64,000 nt of DNA from Acidipila rosea. GTDB taxonomy: Bacteria; Acidobacteriota; Terriglobia; Terriglobales; Acidobacteriaceae. Below the pieces are notes generated by a model that worked only from the letters and a program-made list of their open reading frames with translations, had not been told where the DNA came from and did not search any database. The stretch covers positions 124,001 to 188,000 of the forward strand of contig NZ_SMGK01000006.1 of the NCBI RefSeq assembly GCF_004339725.1, given 5' to 3'. This document shows, piece by piece, positions 23,783 through 33,094 of the stretch; the stretch's first letter is position 1; every line of letters begins with the position of its first letter. The translations under genes were made by a program, and so were the position numbers.

Positions 23783-24235
23783 TTACGGGCCTACGTAGAG
23801 CTCGACGGGTGAGAAGCCGATCTGCCTGGTTTTTTGATCTACACGCAGGAAGAGCGGCGTCTTGCCGCCGTTAATATCCACGCCCATCACGACTCCGTTT
23901 CCGACGGTTTTGGTGATCACGATCTTGTGCGCATGGATGACGCCGTAATCACTTGCCGAACCCCAGTCTTTCTGGAACTGGGTGAAATCGTAGTCCTTAT
24001 AGCGGGCGGCGTGCTGCTGCCAGTCGGGATCGTTGTTCCAGATGCCGTATGCCTTGTTCATGTCGCGGGATTCGACTGCGGCAAAGAAGCGGTTGACCCT
24101 GTGCTGCTGCGGCCAGTCCCAAAGCACAAAGGTGGCGATCGCGAGAACGACTACGGCGATCAGGCCGCCGATGATGGAGTTGCGAACAACTCGCGCCTTG
24201 TGCGCGTTATAGGCAGGAGCATCGAGCAAAGTCAT
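23783..24235 (-). CDS. Membrane-anchored hypothetical protein
   Basis: About 150 residues with one transmembrane helix (I-I-G-G-L-I-A-V-V-V-L-A, residues 20-40). A soluble domain follows, starting W-D-W-P-Q-Q-H-R-V-N-R-F-F-A-A-V-E, which looks like a small NTF2/DUF4878-like fold because of the short helix pair and the D-M-N-K-A-Y pattern. I place the start at 24235 (M-T-L-L-D-A-P); longer in-frame starts at 24280 and 24340 exist, the latter overlapping ddl. It lies downstream of ddl on the same strand and could be cotranscribed. Function unknown. Confidence 0.7.
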   Translation of the reverse strand: MTLLDAPAYNAHKARVVRNSIIGGLIAVVVLAIATFVLWDWPQQHRVNRFFAAVESRDMNKAYGIWNNDPDWQQHAARYKDYDFTQFQKDWGSASDYGVIHAHKIVITKTVGNGVVMGVDINGGKTPLFLRVDQKTRQIGFSPVELYVGP

Positions 24236-24305
24236 AGCAGCGGCACCATTTCCTCGGGGAAAACAATCCCCATTCATTCTGACACCATTAAGTGGTTTCA
24301 GGTTC

Positions 24306-25499
24306 CTAGCGGCTGTAGCTGGTGCCCTCTTTTTCTGCATGGCGCTCGAGGGCCAGCTCGATGAGCCTATCGATCAGCGCCGGATAGGGAAGGCCAGAGG
24401 CTGCCCAGAGCTTGGGATACATGCTGATGGCAGTGAAGCCGGGCAGCGTGTTGATCTCGTTCAGATAAATGCGGCCCGGCTTGCCTGATGGGGAGTCCGG
24501 CTCCATGAGGAAATCGACCCGGGCCAGCCCGGCACAGTCACAGGACCTGAAGGCTTCGATAGCCATCTGCTGGATCTGCCTGGTCTGCGCCCTGGTCAGA
24601 CGGGCGGGGATGATGGCGGCCGAGCCCTCGCTGAGGTATTTGGCCTCATAGTCGTAAAACTCTTTGCCGGGCACAATCTCGCCGACGACGGAGGCCTGCG
24701 GCGCGTCATTGCCGAGAATGGCTACCTCTAGCTCGCGGGCCTTCTTCCTCTTGCCGCCGACGCCCTGCTCGATCACGATCTTGCGGTCGAAGCCGGCAGC
24801 CAGCTCGATGGCCGGACCCAGTTCCTTGCGGTCGTGCACCTTGGAAATTCCAACCGAAGAGCCGAGATTGGCCGGTTTGACGAAGAGCGGGTACTTGAGG
24901 GCGGCTTCGATCTTCGTGGTCATTTTTCTGGGGCTGGCCTTCCACTCGGAGCGCAGGAGGGTGATGTGCTTCACGATAGGCAGCCGGGCCGAGGCGAAGA
25001 GCCGCTTCATGACATCCTTGTCCATGCCCGTTGCCGAGCCGAGTACGCCGGAGCCGGCATAGGCAATTCCGGCAAGCTCGAAGAGGCCCTGAATCGTGCC
25101 GTCCTCGCCGAAGGTTCCGTGGAGGACGGGCAGAATCACGTCCACACTGAGTGCCTGCTGGGCAGGGTTGTGGGTTTCGAACGGGACGAGCGCGCCTCGT
25201 TTGCCAGCTGCCGGCACGGGTGGAACCAGCACGGCTTCACCGCGGCGGAGTACGGCGGCAGGAGCCGTTGTGGCGGGATCACCGGCGCGTAGAGGACGCG
25301 GCTCCGCTGCAGCTTCGCCAGCCAGCAAGCGTTCTGCATCGGCTGAGGCGACCCAGCGGCCATCCTTGGTGATGCCGATGGGGATGACTTCATACTTGCG
25401 GCGATCGATAGCCTTGAGGACGGACGCGGCGGAGAGGAGCGAGACTTCATGCTCGCCGCTGCGTCCGCCAAAGAGAATCCCTACGCGAAGTTTTGCCAT
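24306..25499 (-). CDS. ddl: D-alanine--D-alanine ligase
   Basis: A 397-residue ATP-grasp ligase making D-Ala-D-Ala for peptidoglycan precursors. The N-terminus has [14 protein letters not shown], and the middle shows the [16 protein letters not shown]-grasp entrance. [11 protein letters not shown] and the metal-binding [11 protein letters not shown] follow. A Tyr after E-F-Y-D-Y-E-A-K-Y is consistent with D-Ala rather than D-lactate acceptor use. The length matches the long DdlA form. It stands apart from the mur/fts cluster. The upstream neighbour is a histidine kinase gene on the same strand, 177 bp away; that gap contains no gene that I can support. Confidence 0.96.
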   Translation of the reverse strand: MAKLRVGILFGGRSGEHEVSLLSAASVLKAIDRRKYEVIPIGITKDGRWVASADAERLLAGEAAAEPRPLRAGDPATTAPAAVLRRGEAVLVPPVPAAGKRGALVPFETHNPAQQALSVDVILPVLHGTFGEDGTIQGLFELAGIAYAGSGVLGSATGMDKDVMKRLFASARLPIVKHITLLRSEWKASPRKMTTKIEAALKYPLFVKPANLGSSVGISKVHDRKELGPAIELAAGFDRKIVIEQGVGGKRKKARELEVAILGNDAPQASVVGEIVPGKEFYDYEAKYLSEGSAAIIPARLTRAQTRQIQQMAIEAFRSCDCAGLARVDFLMEPDSPSGKPGRIYLNEINTLPGFTAISMYPKLWAASGLPYPALIDRLIELALERHAEKEGTSYSR

Positions 25500-25676
25500 G
25501 CTGACTGGAAGCTGCTCCCTGGGTGCGGTCTCTCTCTAATTTAGCTGGTGTTTGTGCTCGCCGGAATGGCAGGTTGTGTACCCCAGGCTCACCGGAAGGC
25601 CATGGGCAGCGGCGTGCCGGGCGCAAGCGTGCGAGCAGGGAAGAGGCGCGGCGGGGCACGCAGGATGGCTGCTGCT

Positions 25677-26855
25677 CTAGGCGGGACGCTTGAAGGAGTT
25701 TACCCTCCGCGCTTGTTCGAACTCTCCCTGGTGGGAGACGGCGCTGGGCCGAAGGTTGGTAGGCAGAAAGATGCTGAATACTGTGCCGTGGTGCTCGGGC
25801 ACGATGGACGAACGTAGTTGCACGCTGCCTCCGTAGCGCTCGACGATGGACTGGCTGACCCAGAGGCCAAGACCGGTTCCCTGCTGTCCCTTGGTGGTGA
25901 AAAAAGGCTCCCCCAGCCGACGGCGGACGGTCAACGGAATACCGGTGCCGGTGTCAGCGACGGTGATCCGCAGTCCTGAGACCTTGGGATCAGACCACTT
26001 GCGCGCGGCACGGATGCGTACCTCGATCCTGCCCTCGGCGGCGGTTGCTTCAATAGCATTGGCGACGAGGTTGGAGAAGACCTGCCGCATTTCACCGGGA
26101 TAAACATTCGTGCTGCCGTGGGTCTCGAAGCGGCGAACAATCGTGAGCTTCTTTTCGGTGATCCTGCGGGAATAGAGCGACAGCACCTCTTCCAGGAGAT
26201 CATCCAGCTGGGACTTGATCGGCGTGGAGGTCTCGCGGGAGAAGTTCAAGGTCTGCCTGCTGATCTGCGCCACACGGTTCAGTTCCTGCTGGGCCATGGT
26301 GAGATAAAGATGGGCCTTTTCGGGAAGCCCCGGTTCTTCCTGCAGCAGGAAAAGCAGGTTCGTGATGGATTCCAACGGGTTATTGATTTCATGGACGATC
26401 GATGCGGTCACCCTGCCCAGGATGATCAGCTTCTGATTTTCACGCAGGCTCCGGGCCCAGATTTCATCGTAAGCAGGACCTTCCGCAACCAATGCCTTGC
26501 GCGTGTGGAGGAGTTCATTCAATGCCCGGGGCAGATTTTCAGGCGTGATCCGCCGCATGCTGTCGCCCGTGGGGCGTAGCTCGCTGCTGGCCGCCCTGTC
26601 GACGCACAACAGCGGAACCTCGCTCTCCATTGCCAGTTTCCTGATGGCGCTGACCGGCAGATTCGGCAGCCCCTCAGGGCTGGTGACAATGGTCTCCGGT
26701 CGATGAGACTGAATTCTGCTCTTCAACTCGGCGGCTGTTGCAACGTGGTGAAAAGTAAGCGTCATCCGCGCTCGCCGCGCCGATACGCGAAGCGAATGCG
26801 CGGGAATATCAAGCCCCGGCAGTAGCAGTATGGTTGGAATCATGGTGCGCGCCAT
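25677..26855 (-). CDS. Sensor histidine kinase with receiver-like N-terminal domain
   Basis: A 392-residue soluble histidine kinase. Residues 1-115 resemble a receiver fold but lack a clear phospho-Asp. No transmembrane helix or PAS motif is evident. The dimerisation domain carries the phospho-accepting His155 in S-I-V-H-E-I-N-N-P-L. The ATPase domain has the N-box N-L-V-A-N-A-I-E-A-T, the G1 box D-T-G-T-G-I-P and the G2 box G-T-G-L-G-L-W. All catalytic motifs appear intact. The H-E-I-N-N-P form is typical of NtrB-like kinases that often partner sigma-54 activators, but no response regulator is adjacent, so it is an orphan here. AGGA lies 9 nt before the ATG. Confidence 0.92.
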   Translation of the reverse strand: MARTMIPTILLLPGLDIPAHSLRVSARRARMTLTFHHVATAAELKSRIQSHRPETIVTSPEGLPNLPVSAIRKLAMESEVPLLCVDRAASSELRPTGDSMRRITPENLPRALNELLHTRKALVAEGPAYDEIWARSLRENQKLIILGRVTASIVHEINNPLESITNLLFLLQEEPGLPEKAHLYLTMAQQELNRVAQISRQTLNFSRETSTPIKSQLDDLLEEVLSLYSRRITEKKLTIVRRFETHGSTNVYPGEMRQVFSNLVANAIEATAAEGRIEVRIRAARKWSDPKVSGLRITVADTGTGIPLTVRRRLGEPFFTTKGQQGTGLGLWVSQSIVERYGGSVQLRSSIVPEHHGTVFSIFLPTNLRPSAVSHQGEFEQARRVNSFKRPA

Positions 26856-27155
26856 AAGTGAATTCCTGAAATTGCAACTACTTCAAACCATCCCGCTCTC
26901 ATTGCTATCCTAAGAGTGGTTCTGTCATGCCTCTACGATGGCTATGGCCTGTTGGCTGTTGCTTTGCATTAAATAGATATGCGCCCAGGAGTTACTTTTT
27001 CGCCAATCAGTCCCGATGCCGGCCTCTGACTACCAGATCGGCCAAAATCCACCAAGGATGAGATTCTGGAAATGCACCATTTAGAGTGCATATCGAACCT
27101 TCCGATAGTTTTTGGCAACCTCGCTGCAGCTTCGCAATCTAAAGCATTGACAGAT
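26856..27155. other. 300-bp divergent intergenic region
   Basis: This separates the histidine kinase (minus) from the TolC-like gene (plus). The only structures visible are a small inverted repeat TGCAC-N8-GTGCA at 27073-27090 and an AT-rich patch near 26970 (CATTAAATAGATATG). No gene is supported; the in-frame extension of the TolC-like gene to 27072 lacks signal-peptide character. Confidence 0.5.
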
Positions 27156-28661
27156 ATGAAGAAATCATCGCGCTTCAGACATCTCGCAGTCGGATTCTGC
27201 CTGGCGGCCTGCGGGATTTTGCAGGCAGGTGCGCAGAGCAATCCGGATAATTCGGCCGCGAACGCCTATTCAGGAAGCGTGCAGACTTTATCGCCCACCG
27301 CGGAAGTGATGCCTCTTTCTCTGGACGAGGCTATCCGCCTGGGCATCCAGAATAATCTCGCCCTGACGCTCGCTCGCCAGAATCAGAAGCAGGCTGAGGC
27401 ACAGAAGCTGCAGACCTTGAACCTGTTTCTGCCCGAAGTCAGCCTTCAGGGCCAGCTTGCCTTTCACCAGTTGAACCTTGCGGCGCAGGGTTTCCGGCCT
27501 GGGTTGTTGCCGGAGTTTGCAGGGCTGCTGCCTGCGGGCGGATCGATCAATTTTCCCTTTGTCGTGAAGGTTACGACCCAGCAGGGCCAGATCAACCTCG
27601 ACCAGACGCTCTTTAACTGGGCTGGCTTCGATCTCTATCGTGCGCTGCGGTCGAACACGAGGGCTGCCTACTACGATGCGGAATCGTCGCGGGGGCTTGT
27701 GGTGCTGAATGTCGGGAATTCGTATCTGCAGGCGCTGGCCGACCAGGCGCAGCTGGACTACGCCCGCTCGCTGTTGAGGACGGATGATCAGCTGCTCTAT
27801 CAGGCGGTGGAGAAGCACCGGGCCGGAGTGGTTCCGAATGTGGATGAGCTGCGCGCACGGGTGCAGGATCAGCAGCAGCAGCAGGTGGTGATTGCGGATG
27901 AGGCAAGGCTACAGAAGGATATTATTTCGCTCAGCAGGCAGATCGGAGTTCCTCCGGGGCAGCGGGTGAAGCTGACGGAAACTGCTCCTTACGCGGATAT
28001 TGCCGCGGTAAGCCTGGATGAGGCGCGGGCGCAAGCGTACGCCAATCGGCAGGATTACCAGTCGCTCAAGCAGAAGATGGAGGTTGCGCGCCTGGAGCAT
28101 AGCGCCGCCGTGCATGAGCGGCTGCCGACTCTCAAATTCGGTGGCAACTACGGCGTGACAGGCGTTTCCGGGGGGATTTATCACGGAACGTTTGCGGCGA
28201 TGGGAACGCTGGAGATCCCGCTGTTTCAGGAAGCGAAGTTCCGGGGTGACAGGGATGTGGCCGAGGCCCAGCTGGACTCGCTGCGTGCGCAGTTTGCGGA
28301 TCTCAGGTTGAAGATTGAGCAGCAACTGCGGGACAGCCTGCTCGACCTGAAGACCGATGCGGAGATGGTTCGTGTGGCGAGAAGCAATGTCGAGCTTTCC
28401 ACGGTGGCGCTCGAGCAGGCGACGGAACGCTTCCGCGCCGGGATAGACGATAATCTGCCAGTAACCCAGGCGCAATCGACGCTGGCCCGGGCGCAGGCTC
28501 AGTACGTCTCTGACGTTTACAGGTTCAATCAGACGAAGCTAGGGTTTGCTCGCAGCCTCGGCATTATCGATACGCAGTACAAGACGTATCTGCAGGGTGG
28601 CCATCCCCCAGCGATCAAGAATGACCGGGCTGCGGAGAGCGCTTCGGCGGCTCGGCCCTAA
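27156..28661 (+). CDS. TolC family outer membrane efflux protein
   Basis: An outer membrane channel protein of the TolC/OEP family, about 501 residues from the ATG at 27156. That start gives a clean signal peptide (M-K-K-S-S-R-F-R-H, cleavage near A-G-A-Q); the frame continues upstream to 27072 but without signal character. Two OEP repeats are recognisable by L-D-E-A-I-R-L-G-I-Q-N-N at the start of the first and S-L-D-E-A-R-A-Q-A at the start of the second. Long coiled helices follow each. No adaptor or pump gene is adjacent, so this is a stand-alone TolC that could serve the MdtABC-like system at 44.9-52.5 kb, which lacks its own channel. That pairing is inference. Confidence 0.92.
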   Translation: MKKSSRFRHLAVGFCLAACGILQAGAQSNPDNSAANAYSGSVQTLSPTAEVMPLSLDEAIRLGIQNNLALTLARQNQKQAEAQKLQTLNLFLPEVSLQGQLAFHQLNLAAQGFRPGLLPEFAGLLPAGGSINFPFVVKVTTQQGQINLDQTLFNWAGFDLYRALRSNTRAAYYDAESSRGLVVLNVGNSYLQALADQAQLDYARSLLRTDDQLLYQAVEKHRAGVVPNVDELRARVQDQQQQQVVIADEARLQKDIISLSRQIGVPPGQRVKLTETAPYADIAAVSLDEARAQAYANRQDYQSLKQKMEVARLEHSAAVHERLPTLKFGGNYGVTGVSGGIYHGTFAAMGTLEIPLFQEAKFRGDRDVAEAQLDSLRAQFADLRLKIEQQLRDSLLDLKTDAEMVRVARSNVELSTVALEQATERFRAGIDDNLPVTQAQSTLARAQAQYVSDVYRFNQTKLGFARSLGIIDTQYKTYLQGGHPPAIKNDRAAESASAARP

Positions 28662-28691
28662 GGGCGCCTCTACGCATTCGGGCTCATTCAT

Positions 28692-28731
28692 GAGGCAGCT
28701 GGCCAGCGCGGATCATCTGGCCAGCTGCTTC
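28692..28731. terminator. Long hairpin between tolC-like gene and kbl
   Basis: A 15-bp stem (28692-28706 with 28717-28731, one G-T wobble) with a 10-nt loop lies between the two converging genes. T-runs are absent on both sides, so efficiency is uncertain. Confidence 0.55.
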
Positions 28732-28753
28732 GATTGGGAAGAGCCATTCCCCC

Positions 28754-29971
28754 TCAGCCCAGAATCCCCATTTTGCGGGCGATCCGCTCCAGAGTTTCGA
28801 GAGCCTGATCCAACTGTTCCCGCGTATGCTCGCTGGTCATGATGGTGCGAATGCGTGCTTTGCCCTCGGGGACGGTGGGGAAGGCGATTCCGGTAGCCAT
28901 GACACCGGCGTCAAACAGGGCGCGGGAAAACTCCATGGTCCTCTTGCCATCGCCGACGAGGATGGGAGTGATGGGCGTTTCACTGGCGGGCGTAGTAAGA
29001 CCCCCGATATCGAAGCCCATGCCGCCAAGTTCAGCCTTGAAATAGCGCGTATTGTCCCAGAGGCGCTCGATGCGCTCCGGTTCCGACTCAAGTAAGTCAA
29101 AGGCCGCGATGCAGGTGGCTGTGACTGAGGGGGGATGCGAGGTCGAGAAAAGAAAGGGACGAGCGCGGTGGTAGAGAAAATCAATGAGATCTCTCGACCC
29201 GCAGACATAGCCGCCGAGGGCGCCGATGGCTTTAGAGAGTGTGCCGACCTGGATATCGACCCGGCCATGGCAGCCGAAGTGATCGACACTGCCGCGCCCA
29301 TTGCGCCCCAGAACGCCTGAAGCGTGAGCGTCATCCACCATCATGATTGCGCCGTATTTTTCGGCCAGGTCGCAGAGTTGATCGACCGGCCCGATATCGC
29401 CGTCCATGGAGAAGACGCCGTCGGTAATGATGAGCTTTCTGCCCGGCTCACTGGCGATTTCCTTGAGGATCTCCTCGGCGTGAGAGACATCCTTGTGGCG
29501 GAACACCTTGATTTTGGCGCGGGAAAGCCGTGCACCGTCAATGATGGAGGCGTGGTTCAACTCATCGGAGATGATGAAGTCTTCTTTGCCGAGGATCGAG
29601 GATACTGTGCCGGCGTTCGCCGTGAATCCGCTCTGGAAGACAACGCAGGCCTCGACATTCTTGAAGCGCGCAATCTTTTCTTCGAGCTCCATGTGTATCT
29701 TCATGGTTCCGGCGATGGTGCGCACCGCGCCTGAACCCACGCCGTACATCTTGATCGCCTCGATCGCGGCTTCGCGCAGCTTGGGGTGTGCGGTCAGCCC
29801 CAGGTAATTGTTCGAGGCGAGGTTGATGACGCGCTTGCCGTCATAGGTGCAGACCGGCGCCTGTACGTCATCCAGCACACGAAGGCGAAAATAGGTGCCC
29901 TTCTGCTTCAGCTCATCGAGCTGTGCAGTCAGGTGCTGAAGTTGCGGACGTTCAGAAAGAGTGCCCGGCAT
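28754..29971 (-). CDS. kbl: Glycine C-acetyltransferase (2-amino-3-ketobutyrate CoA ligase)
   Basis: A 405-residue PLP enzyme of the alpha-oxoamine synthase family. The best match in style is Kbl, which joins glycine and acetyl-CoA or cleaves 2-amino-3-ketobutyrate in threonine breakdown. The PLP-binding Lys is K247 in G-T-L-S-K-A-I-G. The cofactor Asp sits in V-D-D-A-H-A-S-G and the N-terminal N-N-Y-L-G-L motif is intact. Closely related families (BioF, serine palmitoyltransferase) share these motifs, so specificity is not certain. The usual partner tdh is not adjacent. AGGAG lies 8 nt before the ATG. Confidence 0.85.
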   Translation of the reverse strand: MPGTLSERPQLQHLTAQLDELKQKGTYFRLRVLDDVQAPVCTYDGKRVINLASNNYLGLTAHPKLREAAIEAIKMYGVGSGAVRTIAGTMKIHMELEEKIARFKNVEACVVFQSGFTANAGTVSSILGKEDFIISDELNHASIIDGARLSRAKIKVFRHKDVSHAEEILKEIASEPGRKLIITDGVFSMDGDIGPVDQLCDLAEKYGAIMMVDDAHASGVLGRNGRGSVDHFGCHGRVDIQVGTLSKAIGALGGYVCGSRDLIDFLYHRARPFLFSTSHPPSVTATCIAAFDLLESEPERIERLWDNTRYFKAELGGMGFDIGGLTTPASETPITPILVGDGKRTMEFSRALFDAGVMATGIAFPTVPEGKARIRTIMTSEHTREQLDQALETLERIARKMGILG

Positions 29972-30117
29972 GGAGTTACTCCTAGCGATTGAAATTTGTT
30001 CCGCGGATGTTGACGAACGATATGGGGGTTCGGCTTCGCGTAACCTGTTATGGTAGCGCGCGGCGGCTGTTTCTATACAGCGTGTGCGCTTTCCATTCTG
30101 AGAAAGAAAGCAGAAGA

Positions 30118-30933
30118 ATGAAGCGAACGTTTACGAAATCCCGTATGAAGTCTCAGAGTCTCCTGGTGGTGGTCGCAGTCCTGCTTGTGGCGGGCTGCAG
30201 CCGGACTGCGAAAAACGGCAACAGCGACGGAGCAAAGGTTTATTCCAATCCCCAGCAGGGAGCTCAACAGCCGAATGCTTCCAACAACGGCCCGGCAGCG
30301 TCGACGACAGGGCAGCCCTCCGCGGCATCCGACAGTGGCCTGGCTTCTGCGGCTAACGGTCAGGCGATAGCAGGGCCCTCGGTTCCGACGGCGAATGCAT
30401 CGGCACAGTCGAAGCCAGCCGCCGCGCCTCTCTCGGTTCCAGCCGGAACGGTGTTGAGCGTGCGACTGAACCAGGGCATCAATGTGAAGACGGCGTCTAC
30501 GGGTGAGAGCTTCACTGGAACTATCGTCAATCCGATCAGCGCCAATGGAGAAATGCTGATCCCTGCCGGCTCTACGGCCGAGGGGATTGTGCTGCGGGCT
30601 CATCGCCGGGGCCGGTTCAAGGGAGCTTCCATTCTGCAGTTGAGGCTTACGGGACTCGAAGTCAACAATCGTCATTACCAGATCGACACGCGTAGCTTGA
30701 CCCGTACCAAGAAGGGCAAAGGTCGGCGGACAGCTGCGTTTATCGGCGGCGGATCGGGGCTGGGTATGCTGATCGGTGGCGTAGCCACGGGTGGAGTGGG
30801 CTTGCTGGTCGGTGGCCTGGCTGGTGCGGGCGCAGGTACGGCAGGCGCAGCTTTTACCGGGAATCGCGACATCAACCTGCCAGCTGAATCCGTTGTCAGC
30901 TTCAGGCTGTCTCAAGCCCTGCTTCTACGATGA
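30118..30933 (+). CDS. Lipoprotein with glycine-zipper region
   Basis: A 271-residue exported lipoprotein. From the ATG at 30118 the signal peptide ends L-V-A-G-C (Cys near residue 27). A long Asn/Ser/Ala/Gln/Pro-rich linker follows to about residue 100. Next is a beta-rich domain beginning V-P-A-G-T-V-L-S-V-R-L that resembles the TrbI/VirB10-like or SLBB-like barrel often seen before glycine zippers. The C-terminal third has a glycine-zipper stretch (G-G-G-S-G-L-G-M-L-I-G-G-V and G-A-G-A-G-T-A-G), which suggests membrane insertion or oligomerisation. The frame extends upstream to 29989 but without an RBS. It converges with a glycosyltransferase gene after only 3 bp. Confidence 0.78.
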   Translation: MKRTFTKSRMKSQSLLVVVAVLLVAGCSRTAKNGNSDGAKVYSNPQQGAQQPNASNNGPAASTTGQPSAASDSGLASAANGQAIAGPSVPTANASAQSKPAAAPLSVPAGTVLSVRLNQGINVKTASTGESFTGTIVNPISANGEMLIPAGSTAEGIVLRAHRRGRFKGASILQLRLTGLEVNNRHYQIDTRSLTRTKKGKGRRTAAFIGGGSGLGMLIGGVATGGVGLLVGGLAGAGAGTAGAAFTGNRDINLPAESVVSFRLSQALLLR

Positions 30934-30936
30934 TGA

Positions 30937-31842
30937 TTATTTCCAGAAACCGCGATGCATGCTGAGACGCCGTTTAGCGCCGAGAGGGAGGCGCGCTTCG
31001 CGCCGTCCAATCTGGTAGCCAGCCAGCTTGGCAACTGTTCGCAGAAGTGCCGAGGGAATGAGCCAGAAATGGGCAGGCCAGAGGGAAGCAATCTCTGAGA
31101 AGACGAAGCGCTTGCCCTCACCGCCGGTGGTGCCGAACTCCTTCAAGAGCCAAGGCTCGCGGGCGTGCAGAACTCCAATGTCGAAGTAGCGGCGAAAATC
31201 CTGCGCGGCCGTGTAGCTGTGGGAATGGTATACGGCTGCGTCGGAAACATAGGCAATTTTCCAGCCTGTGAGCAGCATGCGCGCTGCAGTGACGGTATCT
31301 TCGCCGAATATGGTGTCCACGGGGAAACCGCCGGTCGTCATGAGCGCGGAACGCCGGTAAGCGGCAAAGGAGTTGGAGATGAAGATGGCCTTAAAGCCGA
31401 GTTCGCTCCGGCTTGCGAGCGTGCGCACCTGGGAATGGGCTGGATAGTTGAATAGCCGCGCATGCGCCTCGATGGGCCCTGCCCCGGGCCGTGGCAACTG
31501 CCGCCCATACGCTGCAGCCACGGAGGGGTCATCAAACGAGGCGATTAATTTATGGATCGCATCGGGAGAGGTGAGGATGGCGTCCTGAGTGAGATAGACA
31601 AGGATCTCGGCCTCGGGAAGCAGCTCCGCAGCGAGCTGGCGGGTGCGCCCATGGCTGAAATCCTCCCGGGCAATGGTGTGAACTCGAAAGCCTGCCGCCC
31701 GCGCGAGGTCAGCGGTTCCATCGGTGGAAGAAGAGTCGATGACGAGTACATCCTGCGGGCGCGCGCAAGCCAACAATGCTGGCGCGAAGCGCGGCCAGTC
31801 CGGAGCGGCGTTGAGGGTGGGGACGATGATGGAGGCAGTCAT
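30937..31842 (-). CDS. Family-2 glycosyltransferase (rhamnosyltransferase-like)
   Basis: A 301-residue GT-A fold glycosyltransferase. The nucleotide-sugar region reads I-I-V-P-T-L-N, with V-I-D-S-S-S-T-D-G-T after it, and a T-Q-D-A-I motif stands where family 2 has its metal-binding D-x-D. A later F-G-E-D motif supplies the acidic base. The overall pattern resembles RfbN/WbbL-type rhamnosyltransferases, which fits the presence of rmlABD in the same locus. Its start overlaps the stop of the polymerase gene by one base (TAATG), so translation is probably coupled. It is the last gene of the polysaccharide locus. Confidence 0.88.
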   Translation of the reverse strand: MTASIIVPTLNAAPDWPRFAPALLACARPQDVLVIDSSSTDGTADLARAAGFRVHTIAREDFSHGRTRQLAAELLPEAEILVYLTQDAILTSPDAIHKLIASFDDPSVAAAYGRQLPRPGAGPIEAHARLFNYPAHSQVRTLASRSELGFKAIFISNSFAAYRRSALMTTGGFPVDTIFGEDTVTAARMLLTGWKIAYVSDAAVYHSHSYTAAQDFRRYFDIGVLHAREPWLLKEFGTTGGEGKRFVFSEIASLWPAHFWLIPSALLRTVAKLAGYQIGRREARLPLGAKRRLSMHRGFWK

Positions 31843-33068
31843 TACGAGATTAGACCAAATTCGTGAGCCGCTTCTGTGTTGAAGGGCAGTCGCAGAAGCG
31901 ATCTAAATCTGTGGCCTGAATGCCGCTGGCGAACGACTGGAGAATTAGTGTGCAGTCTGCAGTTAATCAATAGAATGGCAAAACCAAATCCGCTACCTAA
32001 AGAAGTGATATAGGGATTCGTGAATCCAGCTATAAACCAAAGCATGAAAATGCAAGAGGAATAAAACATATTTCTGCGCCCATCAATCTGGCTAAAAATA
32101 ATCAATCCGAGCAAAGCTACAAAGAGGGAAATGCCAATGGCTCCCATTTGCATCGTCATTGCATACCACTGCACTTCATAGAAAAAGGGGAATGAATCAC
32201 TTCTTTTATAGTTGGGAACGTGTGACCCGATTCCTGTCCCGAAGAATGGATTAGACAGAATTACTCGATCCATTTGCGCTATCTGCTCGGTACGCGTTTC
32301 ATCGGAGGCGCTTGAACCTTCTCCTGCAAACCGTGTCAGAAGACTCGCCGAGAATATTAAGACCAGAATTGTCGTAACAACGATTCCTGTCCGCGAAACA
32401 AAATCTGATCGTTTTATCCAAAAAGCTCGGAGAAATATGCAGATGAGATAGGCTGCGAAGAGAAATCTGGAAAAACTCAAGAGGACGACCCCTGAGATGC
32501 CAATCAGAAACAGGATGTCTTTCCACCTTCGGCGTCCCCCTAAGTAGCAAGGGAGCAGGAAGAGAATGATGATGTCCGAGGGAAACTGCAAGCGTAGCAG
32601 CCCTAAACCAATACTGTCGGTAACAGTCTCAAATCCTATCGTTTTTTCTGCTGTCTCTAAAGTAAAAAAACCGGTAAGCACGCCGATAAGAATTAATATC
32701 TTCAGCAGCATTGCGCCGGTTGTAATGACGAGTAACAGCGAATCCAGTTGGTCTCTTGACAATGCTGACTTCTGAGCTGCGAAGGCACCTATGGCCAAGA
32801 CCAGGAAGAACAGCAGTATGCGCGAGCCGTGATCCAGTACTTGATTGAGTTCAAAGCCTTTGAGGATTGAAATGCCGCTCCACACCGTTATCATCGCGCA
32901 AACCGCGAGAAACCATATGGTGGAACTGATACGCATTCTGCCTTTGATTACGATGTAGAGCCATACAGAAAAAATAGCCATTGCCTTAAGAGGAGCGAAT
33001 CCCGGCACTGCAACGCAGAATACCGTCAGCCAGAAGAAGCAATGATAGATTTTGAGCGAAACTCGCAT
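31842..33068 (-). CDS. O-antigen polymerase/ligase-like membrane protein (Wzy-like)
   Basis: A 408-residue integral membrane protein with about eleven or twelve helices and one larger periplasmic loop between helices near residues 240-300. In that loop, F-F-G-T-G-I-G-S-H-V-P-N-Y matches the family signature G-x-G-x-G-x-x of the Wzy_C/O-antigen ligase superfamily. It could polymerise repeat units (Wzy) or ligate them (WaaL). Its place between a flippase and glycosyltransferases favours polymerase. The gene is visibly AT-rich compared with the rest of the window, as is usual for such genes. Confidence 0.85.
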   Translation of the reverse strand: MRVSLKIYHCFFWLTVFCVAVPGFAPLKAMAIFSVWLYIVIKGRMRISSTIWFLAVCAMITVWSGISILKGFELNQVLDHGSRILLFFLVLAIGAFAAQKSALSRDQLDSLLLVITTGAMLLKILILIGVLTGFFTLETAEKTIGFETVTDSIGLGLLRLQFPSDIIILFLLPCYLGGRRRWKDILFLIGISGVVLLSFSRFLFAAYLICIFLRAFWIKRSDFVSRTGIVVTTILVLIFSASLLTRFAGEGSSASDETRTEQIAQMDRVILSNPFFGTGIGSHVPNYKRSDSFPFFYEVQWYAMTMQMGAIGISLFVALLGLIIFSQIDGRRNMFYSSCIFMLWFIAGFTNPYITSLGSGFGFAILLINCRLHTNSPVVRQRHSGHRFRSLLRLPFNTEAAHEFGLIS

Positions 33069-33094
33069 TCTTCTACTGGGGGCTCCTCGTAGCG

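Noticed and set aside
25548..25817. A small plus-strand frame with a lipobox-like L-A-G-M-A-G-C
   Set aside because: It overlaps the histidine kinase C-terminus, has no RBS, and reads as basic low-complexity sequence after the cysteine.
31842..31855. TCTAAT seven bases before the glycosyltransferase ATG as another leaderless promoter
   Set aside because: The ATG overlaps the stop codon of the upstream polymerase gene (TAATG), so translational coupling explains the start better.
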